From Nonomuraea angiospora (GTDB lineage Bacteria > Actinomycetota > Actinomycetes > Streptosporangiales > Streptosporangiaceae): DNA of 64,000 bases. The translations under genes were made by a program, and so were the position numbers. The stretch spans positions 11,036,001 through 11,100,000 of the forward strand of contig NZ_JADBEK010000001.1 of NCBI RefSeq assembly GCF_014873145.1, in the 5' to 3' direction. The notes beneath the pieces were generated by a model that was not told where the DNA came from, made no database searches, and saw only the letters and a program-made list of their open reading frames with translations. Shown here one piece after another: positions 29,057 to 39,237 of the stretch; position 1 is the first letter of the stretch; the number at the start of each line of letters is the position of its first letter.

Positions 29057-32000
29057 ATGGCCACTGACGACAAGTTCCGGGACTACCTCAAGCGTGCTAC
29101 CGCCGACCTTCAGCGCACCCGCCGGCGGCTGCGCGAGGTCGAGGCGAAGGATCGTGAGCCGATCGCGATCGTGGCGATGAGCTGCCGCTACCCCGGCGGG
29201 GTGAACTCGCCGGAGGACCTGTGGAACATGCTGGTGGAGGCCCGCTCGGGCATCTCCTCCTTCCCCGGCGACCGCGGCTGGGACCTCGAGACGCTCTACG
29301 ACGAGGACCACACGGCCAGCGGCACGACGTACGCGCGGGACGGCGGTTTCCTCGAAGGGGCGGGCGACTTCGACGCCGGCTTCTTCGGGATCAGCCCGCG
29401 CGAGGCCCTGGTGATGGACCCGCAGCAGCGGCACGTGCTGGAGGTCGCCTGGGAGGCGCTGGAACGGGCCGCGATCGACCCCGGCACGCTGCGCGGCACC
29501 CCCACCGGCGTCTTCGTCGGCGGTACGCAAACCGGCTACGTCTCGGGGCTCGGGCCGTTCCCCGAGGGCGTCGAGGGGTACGTGCAGACCGGCAACACCA
29601 GCTCCGTCATCTCCGGCCGAGTGGCCTACAGCCTGGGCCTGGAGGGCCCCGCGGTCACGGTCGACACCGCCTGCTCCTCCTCGCTCGTCGCCATCCACCT
29701 GGCCTGCCAGTCGCTGCGCAGCGGGGAGAGCACGCTCGCGCTCGCGGGCGGCGTGACCGTGATGCCGACCCCCGAGCTGATGGTGGACTTCAGCCGGCAG
29801 CAGGGGCTGGCCCGTGACGGCAGGTGCAAGGCCTTCTCCGACGACGCCGACGGCACCGTGTTCGCCGAGGGCGTCGGCATGCTGCTGCTGGAGCGCCTGT
29901 CCGACGCGCGGGCCAACGGCCACCAGGTCCTGGCGGTCATCCGCGGCACCGCGGTCAACCAGGATGGGGCCAGCAACGGCCTTACCGCGCCCAACGGCCC
30001 TTCGCAGGAGCGGGTGATCCGCCAGGCGCTGACCAACGCCGGGGTGACGGCCGCCGAGGTGGACGTGGTCGAGGCGCACGGCACGGGCACCACGCTCGGC
30101 GACCCGATCGAGGCGCAGGCGCTGCTGGCGACGTACGGGCGGGACCGTGACCCGGCGCAGCCGCTGTGGCTGGGGTCGGTGAAGTCGAACATCGGCCACA
30201 CCCAGGCCGCCGCGGGCGTCGCCGGCGTGATCAAGATGGTCATGGCCACCCGCGAGGGCCTCCTGCCGCAGACCCTGTACGTGTCCGCCCCGTCCAGTCA
30301 CGTCGACTGGGAGGAGGGCCAGGTCCGGCTGCTGGAGCAGACGCGGGACTGGCCGCAGCCGGACGGCCGGCCGCGGCGGGCGGGTGTGTCGTCGTTCGGC
30401 GTGAGCGGGACGAACGCGCACGTGATCGTGGAGCAGGCCGAGGAGCCGCAGCCGCGGCCGGACGCGCCCGAGAGTGCTCCGGCGGTGTCGGGTGCGGTGC
30501 CGTGGGTGCTGTCGGGGCGCGGTGAGGAGGCGTTGCGCGCTCAGGCGTCGCGGCTGGCCGACCATGTCGAGGCCCGGCCGGAGACGTCCGCGGAGGACAT
30601 CGCGCTGTCGCTGGTGCGTGCCCGCGCGGCCTTCGAGGACCGTGCCGTGGTGGTGGGCGCGGACCGGGAGGAGCTGCTGAGCGGCCTGCGTGCCCTGGCG
30701 GCCGGCGAGTCCGTCCCCGGGGTGGTCTCCGGTACGGCGTCGGGGCAGCGGGAAGCGGTGCTGGTGTTCCCCGGTCAGGGGGCGCAGTGGGCCGGGATGG
30801 GCGTGGAGCTGGCGCAGGCGTCGCCGGTGTTCGCCGCCCGGCTGGCCGAATGCGGGCAGGCGCTGAGCGAGTTCGTCGACTGGGACCTGCTCGCCGTGCT
30901 GCGCGGTGAGGACGGAGCTCCGACCCTGGACCGGGTCGACGTCGTCCAGCCCGCCACCTGGGCGGTCATGGTTTCCCTGGCGGCATTGTGGGAGTCGGTA
31001 GGGGTCCGTCCGGCCGCGGTGATCGGGCATTCGCAGGGCGAGGTGGCCGCGGCGTGCGTGGCCGGGGCGCTGTCGCTGCGGGACGCGGCCCGCGTGGTCG
31101 CCCAGCGCGGCAAGGTCATCCGCAGAGAGCTCGCCGGGACGGGCGGCATGCTGGCCGTGCTGCTGCCGTACGAGGAGCTGGTACGGCGGCTCGAACCGTG
31201 GAGCGACCGGCTCTCGGTGGCCGCCGTGAACGGCCCGTCCTCCGTCGTCGTGTCCGGCGGGGCCGCCGACCTGGAGGAGTTCTTCGCGGCGATCACCGGT
31301 GAGGGCGTCCAGGCTCGGAAGATCGCGGTGGACTACGCCTCGCACTCCGCCCAGGTGGAGGGGCTGCGCGAGACCGTCCTCGCCGAACTGGCCGGGCTCG
31401 AACCCCGCTCCGCCGACGTGCCGTTCTACTCCACGGTCGTGGCGGAGCCGCTGGACACCGTGCGGCTGGGGGCCGACTACTGGTACACCAACCTGCGCCA
31501 GCGCGTGCGCTTCGAGGACGCCGTACGAGTCGCGATTCGCGACGGCCACGACTTCTTCCTCGAGGTGAGCCCGCATCCGGTGCTGACGATGGCGGTGCAG
31601 GACATCCTGGACGCCACCGCCTCGTCGGGGGTCGCCGCGGCATCGCTGCGCCGGGGCGAGGGCGGGCCGGGGCGGTTCGTGCGCTCGGCGGGCGAGGCGT
31701 TCGCCGCCGGGGTGGGGGTGGACTGGCTACGGCTCCTGCCCGGCACCGCCGTGGGTGCTGAGTTGCCCACGTATGCGTTCCAGCACCGGCGTTACTGGCT
31801 GGAGCCTGGCGTGGCGGGGGTGGCGGACGCGGGCGGGCTGGGCCTGACCCGGGTGGACCACCCGCTGCTGGGCGCGGCTGTTGAGCTGCCGGATCAGGGC
31901 GGGCTGGTGCTGACCGGCCGGATCTCGACCGCCACGCATCCCTGGCTGGCCGATCACGGGGTGGGGGAGACGGTGGTCTTCCCCGGCACCGGGTTCGTGG

Positions 32001-35000
32001 AGCTGGTGGTGCGGGCGGGTGACGAGGTCGGCTGCCCGGTGGTGGAGGAGCTGACGCTTGAGGCGCCGCTGGTCATCGATGGGGATGAGCCGGTCCAGCT
32101 TCAGGTGGCGGTGTCCTCTGCTGGTGAGGACGGTCGGCGTGAGGTGGCGGTGCATGCCCGTACCGGTCAGCGATCCTGGACGCGTCACGCCGCAGGAACC
32201 CTCACTGCAACAAGCAGCCTCCCGAGCCCTGCCGACGAGCAGTGGCCGCCGGCGGGGGCAGACGCAGTGGACGTGTCCAGCCACTACGAGACGCTGGCCA
32301 GCACCGGATATGGATACGGTCCGGCCTTCCAAGGTCTCAAGCGGGCCTGGATCCGGGACAACGAGGTGTTCGCCGAGGTGGAGCTCGACGAGCGGGAGGC
32401 CGCCGAGGCGGGTGGTTACGGCATCCATCCGGCTCTGCTGGATGCCGCGCTGCATGCCACCGGTCTGATCGAGGAGGCTGAGGGGGTCGCGCTGCCGTTC
32501 GCCTGGAACGGGGTGGAGCTGCTCGCTTCCGGGGCTCAGCAGGTGCGCGTTCATGTCCTTCCTGCTGAGGGCGGTGCTTCCAGCATCCGGATCGCCGATG
32601 GCACCGGCGCGCCGGTCGCGGTCGTCACGAGCTTGATCTCGCGTCCGCTGCCCGCGGATGGGCTGTCGTCGTCGCGTCCGCAGCCTGGGCATGATGCCCT
32701 GCATCGCGTGCAGTGGGTGCCGCTGCCGGGTGAGCCGGCCGGCTCTGTGGCCGGGGATGTGGCGGTGGTGGGTGAGCGGTGGCCTGCTCTGGCCGCGGCT
32801 GTCCAGGCTGCTGGTGGTGGCGTCGCGGAGTACGCGGATGTGGCGGCGGTGGGTGATGCGGTCGCGTCCGGGCGGGATCTTCCCGCTGCGGTGGTGCTGC
32901 GCCTGCCGACGGCTTCTGGCCAGGACAGGCTTTTGGACGGTTTACGGCCGGAGCTGGATCGGGTCGTAGGTGTGCTGGGCGGCTGGCTGGCTGATGAGCG
33001 GCTGGCCGAGACACGGCTGGTGCTGGTCACCAGCGGCGCGGTGACGACCGGCGCCGAGACCGGTACTGAGACCGGTGGTGCTTTGGTCGGTGCGGCGGTG
33101 TCGGGGCTGGTGCGCTCTGCCCAGGCCGAGAACCCCGGCCGGATCCTGCTGGTCGACCTCGACGACGCGGCCGAGTCGCTCACCGCGCTGGCCTCGCTGC
33201 TGGGTGTGGAGGACGAGCCGCAGCTGGCGGTGCGGGCCGGCCGGGTGCTGGTGCCCCGTCTGGCGCGCGCGGACACCTCTGGTGATCTCGCGACGCCTGA
33301 CGGGCCGCAAGCCTGGCGGCTGGACTGCCCGGCCAAGGGGTCCCTGGAAGAGCTGGCTTTGGTTCCGGCGCCGGAGGCCGATCGGGAGCTGGCTGCTGGT
33401 GAAGTCCGCGTGGACGTCCGTGCGGCCGGTCTGAACTTCCGTGATGTGGTCGTGGCGTTGGGCATGGTGCCCGAGCAGGGCGAGCCGATCGGCGGCGAGT
33501 TCGCCGGTGTGGTGTCCGAGGTCGGGCCCGGGGTGGAAGGGGTTCGGGTCGGGGATCGGGTGATGGGCCTGGGTGAGGCCGCGTTCGGTCCTCGGGTGGT
33601 CGCTGATCGCCGCATGATGACGAGGATGCCGCAGGGGTGGAGTTTCGCCCGCGCGGCCTCGGTCCCGGGAGCGTTCGCGACCGCCTGGTACGGGCTGGTC
33701 GATCTGGCCGGGCTCTCGCGCGGCGAGCGGGTGCTGATCCACTCCGGCGCGGGCGGCGTGGGCATGGCCGCGATCCAGATCGCCCGGCACCTGGGCGCGG
33801 AGGTGTTCGCCACCGCCTCGCCCGCCAAGCAGCACCTGCTGCGGGCGCTGGGCGTGCCCGAGGGCCACATCGCCTCCTCCCGCGACCTGGACTTCGCCGA
33901 CGCCTTCGCCGCGGTCACCGGGGGCGAGGGATGGACGTGGTGCTCAACTCGCTGGCCGGGCCGTTCACCGACGCCTCACTCGATCTCCTCACCCCTGGCG
34001 GCAGGTTCATCGAGATGGGCAAGACCGACCGCCGCGACCCGACCGACGTCGCGGGCACCCACCCCCACGTCCGGTATCGCAGCTTCGACCTGATGGACGC
34101 CGGGCACGAGCGGATCGGGCAGATGCTGGGCGAGCTGCTGGACCTGTTCGCCGGCCAGGAGCTGGACGGTCTGCCCGTGCGGTGCTGGCCCGTGCAGCAG
34201 GCCCGGCAAGCGTTCCGGCACATGGCCCAGGCCCGCCACACCGGCAAGATCATCCTGACCATGCCACGCGCGCTGGACCTTGACGGCACGGTGTTGATCA
34301 CAGGTGGCACCGGCGGCCTGGGCGCGATCCTGGCCCGCCACCTCGCCACCGAGCACCAGGTCAAGCACCTGCTGCTGGCCTCCCGCCGAGGAGACCAGGC
34401 CCCCGACGCCGACCAGCTCCGCACCGACCTGGAAGCAGCCGGCGCGACCGTCGACATCGCGGCCTGCGACCTGTCCGATCCCGGACAAGTCAGCAACCTC
34501 CTTGACCGGGTTCCCGCCGAGCACCCGCTCACCGCGGTCTTCCACACCGCCGGAGTACTCGACGACGGCGTGGTCACCTCCCTCACCGCCGACAAGATCG
34601 ACCGGGTGCTGAGGCCGAAGGCGGACGCCGCCTGGCACCTCCACCAGGCCACCCAGCACCTGGACCTGGCCGCGTTCGTGCTCTACTCCTCCTCAGCCGG
34701 CACCCTCGACAGCGCCGGGCAGGGCAACTACTCCGCCGCCAACGCTTTCCTGGACGCACTGGCGATCCACCGTCACACCACCGGCCTGCCCGCGCAATCC
34801 CTGGCCTGGGGCCTGTGGCACCAACCCAGCGGCATGAGCGCCCACCTCACCACCACCGACATCACCCGCATCGAACAAGCCGGCTACCACCAAATCACCA
34901 CCACCCAAGGCAACCAACTCCTCGACACCGCCCTGGCCTTTCCCCAACCCCACCTCCTCCCCCTCCCCATCAACACCCACACCCTCAGCAACCGCCACGA

Positions 35001-36261
35001 CGGCGTACCGGCCATCCTGCGCGGGCTCGTCCGGGCTCCCGCCCGCCGCACCGCCCAGGCCGGGCAGGTCGCGGCCGACGGGTCGGCGGTGCAGCGGCGG
35101 CTGGCGGGGCTGTCGCCGGCCGAGCAGGTCGAGGAGCTGACCCTGGTGGTGCGCGAGTGCGCGGCGAAGGTGATCGGCTACAGCGAGCCGGAGGCGATCC
35201 GGGCGGAGCAGAACTTCCTCGAAGCGGGCTTCGACTCGCTGACCGCGATGGAGCTGCGCAACGTACTGAACAAGGCGACCGGCGTGCGGATGCCGGCGAC
35301 GGCGGTCTTCGACTACGGCACCGCCGCGGCGCTGGCCCGGCACCTCGCGGAGGAGATCGCGATCGACAACGGCGCCGGCTGGGACTCCGGAGCGGCCGAG
35401 CCGGACGGGGGTGGGTCGCTCAGCTCGCTGGTGCGCGCCGCGGCTCCCGCCGGGAAGCTGCAGGAGGGGCTGGACCTGCTGGAGGCCGCGGCGCGGCTGC
35501 GGCCGGTGTTCCGGACGCTGGACGAGCTGGACCGCGCGTACCCGCCGCTGGCCCTGGCCTCGGGGCCGGCGCGGCCGAAGCTGTTCTGCTTCAGCACGCC
35601 GATGGCGCTGGGCGGCGCGGCCCAGTTCGCCCGGCTGGCGGGGCACTTCCAGGGGGTACGCGACCTGTACGCGCTTCAGGTGCCCGGATACGCCCCGGAC
35701 GACAGCCTTCCGGACAACGCGGACGTCGTGGTGCGCATGTGGGCGGAATCCATCCGGGAGACGGCCGGCGACGACCCGTTCGTGGTGATGGGCTACTGCG
35801 GCGGCGGCAACTTCGCGCACGCGGCCGTCTCGTACCTGGAGCGGAACGGGGTGCGCCCGGAGGGCCTCGTCCTGCTGGACACGTTCCTGCCGGACAGCGA
35901 CGTCATCGACGAGCTCGGCGGTCAGATGCTGGAGGGGATGTTCGACCGGGCGGAGGTGTACGGGCCCTTCAGCGACACGAGGATGACGGCCATGGGGCGC
36001 TACTACCGGCTCTTCAGGGAGACGGTGGTGGAGGACATCGAAACCCCCGTGCTCTTCCTCAGACCGGACACCCCGCTGCCCTCCGGCCCCGACGGCGAGC
36101 GGTCCAGGGAAGGCAACTGGCGGGCGTCCTGGCACTTGAAGCACGACCTGTGCGAGGTCCGCGGCGACCACCTCACGATGCTGGAGGGCGAGGCGGGGTC
36201 CATCGCGCAGGCCGTCGAGGAATGGCTGAAGCCGTCCGACAGGCGTTCAGCCGGCGCGTGA
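29057..36261 (+). CDS. modular type I PKS, final module: KS-AT-DH-ER-KR-ACP-TE
   Basis: One module with an N-terminal docking helix (residues 1-33, [19 protein letters not shown]). Domains by position: KS 29155-30440 ([22 protein letters not shown]), AT 30765-31790 with YASH (methylmalonyl type), DH 31855-32650 ([10 protein letters not shown]), ER 33345-34280, KR 34290-34840 with LDD (B-type), ACP 35130-35360 ([11 protein letters not shown]), TE 35570-36240. It predicts full reduction of the beta-carbon and a C2 branch, then release by macrolactam formation. The TE nucleophile elbow reads GYCGGG (Cys codon 35797-35799) where most have GxSxG; the His is at 36169-36171 (GDHLTMLEG). A single-base break near 33926-33931 splits the frame in the ER; homology resumes at once. 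Confidence 0.92.
31752..35025 (+). repeat. inverted repeat arm B: DH-ER-KR of the final module
   Basis: This is the counterpart of 17655-20905, in opposite orientation about 11 kb away. DH, ER and KR differ at only scattered residues. The clearest mismatch is a patch in the ER (33598-33690), where module 5 reads [20 protein letters not shown] against [20 protein letters not shown] in module 1. Confidence 0.85.
33921..33931 (+). other. apparent single-base deletion in the ER of the final module
   Basis: The frame breaks after FAAVTGGEG and continues one base out of phase at [16 protein letters not shown], which matches the ER of module 1. One extra G in the GAGGG run at 33926-33930 restores the frame. 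Confidence 0.8.
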
Positions 36262-36316
36262 GCGGCGAACCACGCAGATGCCGAGGAGCAGCCCGACCGG
36301 GGCGCGGAGGGCTCCG

Positions 36317-37258
36317 TCAGTGATCCTCGGCAGAGGGCTGACCAGAGCGGGGCCACCGGTGAGGGGGAGTGGGCGACTCCCCCTCCAGGAACCGGGCGAT
36401 GCCGTCCAGCAGGCGCTGGAGGCTGAACTCGAAGATCTCCTCCAGGTCCGTGAGGACCTCGGGGCTGTTGCGCAGCGCGGCCTGGCGCGGATAGCGGTCG
36501 GGGCCGAGTTCCTCGAGGATCGCGGGCACCTTCACGGATCGCCACTGGCTGAGCGAGATCCCGCCGCCGCGCCGTTCGGACGCGATCTCGCTCACCCGCA
36601 GCAGGGCGAGCCCCTGCGCGATGCCGCTCACGCCCAGGTAGATCCGATGGGTCATGACGGGGTCCAGGCCGAGGCCGTCGAACGCGCCCAGGCCGCGCTC
36701 GAAGCGGGCGAGGAGACTGGGAACGAGCGGCGGCTTGACCGTCGCGATGACCTCGAGGACCCACGGGTACGTCGAGTAGAGAGCCCACTCCCACCGGGCG
36801 GCGGCCTCCAGCTCGGCCCGCCAGCCCCGGGGCGTGTGGGGTCCGGTGTCCCCGCTTTCGCTGAACACCGCCTCGACCATGAGGTCGATCAGCGCGTCCT
36901 TCCCGTCGATGTAGTTGTACAGCGACATCACCTTGACGCCGAGCACGTTCGCGACGTGCCGCATCGACATGCTCTCCAGGCCCTCGGCGTTGGCGATCCG
37001 GATGGCGGTCCACACGATCCGCTCCCGGGACAGGCCGGCGTCGGTCCGCTGGGAATCGGCCCGCGCGCCGGTGGCGGGCCGCGCGGAGCGGGGAGGCGAA
37101 GGCTGCTCGTCCTTGTTCTCCCGCCAGGCTCCCTGGCCGGTCCGCGCGTCGAGGCGGGCCCGGTAGGCGCGGGCCTGGCACGAGCGCGAGCAGTAGCGGG
37201 GCTTGCGCCCGCGGGGAGGGGCCGTGAGCTCTTTCCCGCACTGTACACACGTCAGCAT
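36317..37258 (-). CDS. TetR-family regulator with N-terminal zinc-ribbon-like Cys motif
   Basis: 313-residue regulator. The first 40 residues hold CVQCGKEL and YCSRSCQARAYRA, four Cys arranged like a treble-clef/zinc-ribbon finger. After a Pro/Arg-rich linker comes a TetR DNA-binding domain (about residues 55-105: IVWTAIRIANAEGLESMSMR, HVANVLGVKVMSLYNYI) and a TetR C-terminal ligand domain. It is divergent from the exporter gene at 37511, and operator-like inverted repeats lie before both genes (37269-37297 and 37463-37498). It is most likely the repressor of that exporter, responding to the macrolactam or an intermediate. Ligand unknown. Confidence 0.87.
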   Translation of the reverse strand: MLTCVQCGKELTAPPRGRKPRYCSRSCQARAYRARLDARTGQGAWRENKDEQPSPPRSARPATGARADSQRTDAGLSRERIVWTAIRIANAEGLESMSMRHVANVLGVKVMSLYNYIDGKDALIDLMVEAVFSESGDTGPHTPRGWRAELEAAARWEWALYSTYPWVLEVIATVKPPLVPSLLARFERGLGAFDGLGLDPVMTHRIYLGVSGIAQGLALLRVSEIASERRGGGISLSQWRSVKVPAILEELGPDRYPRQAALRNSPEVLTDLEEIFEFSLQRLLDGIARFLEGESPTPPHRWPRSGQPSAEDH

Positions 37259-37268
37259 GGTCGCCTGA

Positions 37269-37306
37269 TTTCATCACGATCTTCCATTGTGATGAAATTA
37301 TATCAC
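37269..37306. promoter_or_regulatory. inverted-repeat operator and promoter of the TetR gene
   Basis: TTTCATCAC at 37269-37277 and GTGATGAAA at 37289-37297 form a perfect 9-bp inverted repeat with an 11-bp spacer. On the minus strand TATAAT is at 37302-37297, so the repeat covers the start of the TetR transcript. A further GTGAT/ATCAC pair spans 37289-37306, and a TGTGACGAAAA direct repeat lies at 37315-37325 and 37340-37350. This fits autorepression. Confidence 0.6.
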
Positions 37307-37437
37307 GCGGCTTATGTGACGAAAAAAGAGGTGGGGTGTTGTGACGAAAATATTCTTCATGAATAGGCGTCAGTCAGGAGATATCCGTGAGCAGGCAGGA
37401 CATGCAGTGCCGACATGTCGAGGTAGTCAACATTTGC

Positions 37438-37498
37438 TTGACAGGGCCCTTCGGTAAGGTGACATATGGTGTACTGTAAATGTTACGTACACAGTATG
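37438..37498 (+). promoter_or_regulatory. promoter and TetR-type palindrome before the exporter gene
   Basis: A consensus -35 TTGACA at 37438-37443 is followed after 18 bp by ACATAT at 37462-37467. Overlapping this and the expected start is a long imperfect palindrome at 37463-37498, with halves CATATGGTGTACTGTAA and TTACGTACACAGTATG. Its position is that of a repressor operator. GAGAGGGG just upstream of 37511 is the ribosome-binding site. Confidence 0.65.
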
Positions 37499-37510
37499 AG
37501 AGGGGTGTGA

Positions 37511-39031
37511 ATGGATATCGCCGAAAGAGGCGCCAAGGCGGGGTGGAGGGAGTGGACCGGCCTGGCGATCCTCATGCTGCCCGTGCTGCTCATCTCCATC
37601 ACGGTGACGGTGCTGTTCTTCGCGCTCCCGTCACTGACCGCCGAGCTGGAACCGAGCGGCACGCAGCAGCTGTGGATCGTCGACATCTATGCCTTCCTGC
37701 TGGCCGGGCTGCTCATCCCGATGGGCAATCTGGGTGACCGGATCGGCCGCCGGCGGCTGCTCCTGGTGGGCGCGGTGGTGTTCGGCCTCACGTCGGCCAT
37801 CGCGGCGTACGCGCCCACTGCCGAGCTGCTCATCGCGGCGCGCGGGCTGCAGGGGGCCGCGGCGGCGACGCTGATGCCGCCGACCCTCGCCCTCATCCGG
37901 GTGATGTTCACCGACGGCCGCCAGCTCCACATGGCCATCGCCATCTGGGCCGCGATCTTCACCCTCGGCAGCGTGGCCGGGCCGATCGTCGGCGGGTGGC
38001 TGCTGGAGAGCTTCTGGTGGGGAGCGGTCTTCCTGATCAGCGTGCCGATCATGATCTTGTTACTCGCGCTCGGCCCGCTCCTGCCGGAGTACCGTGACCC
38101 CAATCCCGGGAAGTTCGACATCCTCAGCGCGGTCCTCGTCCTGCTCGCCGCCCTGCCGATCGTCTACGCGGTGAAGATGGTCGCCGAGCAGAACTTCTCC
38201 CTGACGATGTGGATCAGCGCCGTGATCGGGCTGCTGTTCCTGACCCTGTTCCTGCAGAGGCAGCGCAAGCTGCCCGACCCCATGCTGGACCTGGCGCTCT
38301 TCCGCCGGCACGCGTTCACCGTGTCCCTGATCACCGCCACCCTCGCGGTGTTCGCCCTCGTCGGGACGTTCTATTTCATCACGCAATACCTGATGTCGGT
38401 CCTCGGGATGCGGCCGATCGTGGCCGGGCTGATGACCGTGCCGACGGCCGTCAGCTCGGCGGCCGGCTCGGTGCTCGGGGCGACGCTCACCCGGTGGTTC
38501 CGGCCCGGCACGATCATGGGTTCCGGCATGGTCTTCGGGGCGATCGGCTTCCTGCTGATCTCCCAGCTGAGCACGGACGTCAACCTGCCGCTGCTGTTCA
38601 GCGGGCTGTTCCTGCTGGGCTGGGGGATCGGGTCGGTGCAGGCGCTGGCCTCCACCATGGTGGTCGCCACGGCGCCGCCGGAGAAGGCGGGATCCGCCTC
38701 GGGGCTGTTCGAGTCCTCCACCGAGTTCGGGCAGGCGCTAGGGGCCGCCATCCTCGGCAGCATAGGGGTGGCCGTCTATCGCAGCACCCTCGCCGCGCAG
38801 CTGCCGCCCGGCGTCCCGCCAGAGGACGCCGCGGTGGCCCACGAGACCCTCGGTGGCGCGCTGTCGGTCGCGGCCGAGCTCCCCCAGGCGGTGGGCGCGG
38901 CCCTGGCCTCCGTGGCCCGCGACGCCTATGTAGACGGAATGCAGATCGCCGCTTTCGCCGGCGCGGTCATCATGCTAGTAATGGGGATTCTCGCGTTCAT
39001 CAAGCTGCGTGAGGCGCAAAATCCCTCCTGA
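37511..39031 (+). CDS. MFS multidrug exporter, DHA2 (EmrB/QacA) family
   Basis: 506-residue integral membrane protein with about 14 hydrophobic segments. The MFS motif A appears as GNLGDRIGRRRLLLVGA after TM2, and TM5 has the antiporter motif C-like GSVAGPIVGGWLLE. Such proteins export drugs or dyes in exchange for protons. Divergent TetR gene, overlapping operator and position beside the PKS genes indicate export of, and self-resistance to, the cluster product. The ATG at 37511 follows GAGAGGGG. Confidence 0.92.
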   Translation: MDIAERGAKAGWREWTGLAILMLPVLLISITVTVLFFALPSLTAELEPSGTQQLWIVDIYAFLLAGLLIPMGNLGDRIGRRRLLLVGAVVFGLTSAIAAYAPTAELLIAARGLQGAAAATLMPPTLALIRVMFTDGRQLHMAIAIWAAIFTLGSVAGPIVGGWLLESFWWGAVFLISVPIMILLLALGPLLPEYRDPNPGKFDILSAVLVLLAALPIVYAVKMVAEQNFSLTMWISAVIGLLFLTLFLQRQRKLPDPMLDLALFRRHAFTVSLITATLAVFALVGTFYFITQYLMSVLGMRPIVAGLMTVPTAVSSAAGSVLGATLTRWFRPGTIMGSGMVFGAIGFLLISQLSTDVNLPLLFSGLFLLGWGIGSVQALASTMVVATAPPEKAGSASGLFESSTEFGQALGAAILGSIGVAVYRSTLAAQLPPGVPPEDAAVAHETLGGALSVAAELPQAVGAALASVARDAYVDGMQIAAFAGAVIMLVMGILAFIKLREAQNPS

Positions 39032-39237
39032 TGCATCCGCTTCCGCATACGGAAGACCCAACCAGGAAAGGGGGGATAGCCCCATTGAGTACGTGAGAGA
39101 ATCCGGGCACTCTTCGAGGTATAGACAAGAGTCTTCGCGAGACGAACGCGATTGATCCTCGGTGCGTTCACGTCGGCGGGCACCGGTGCGGTGCCACGGC
39201 CGCGGACCACCCTTATTTTCGGAGGGAAGTCGGAGAC

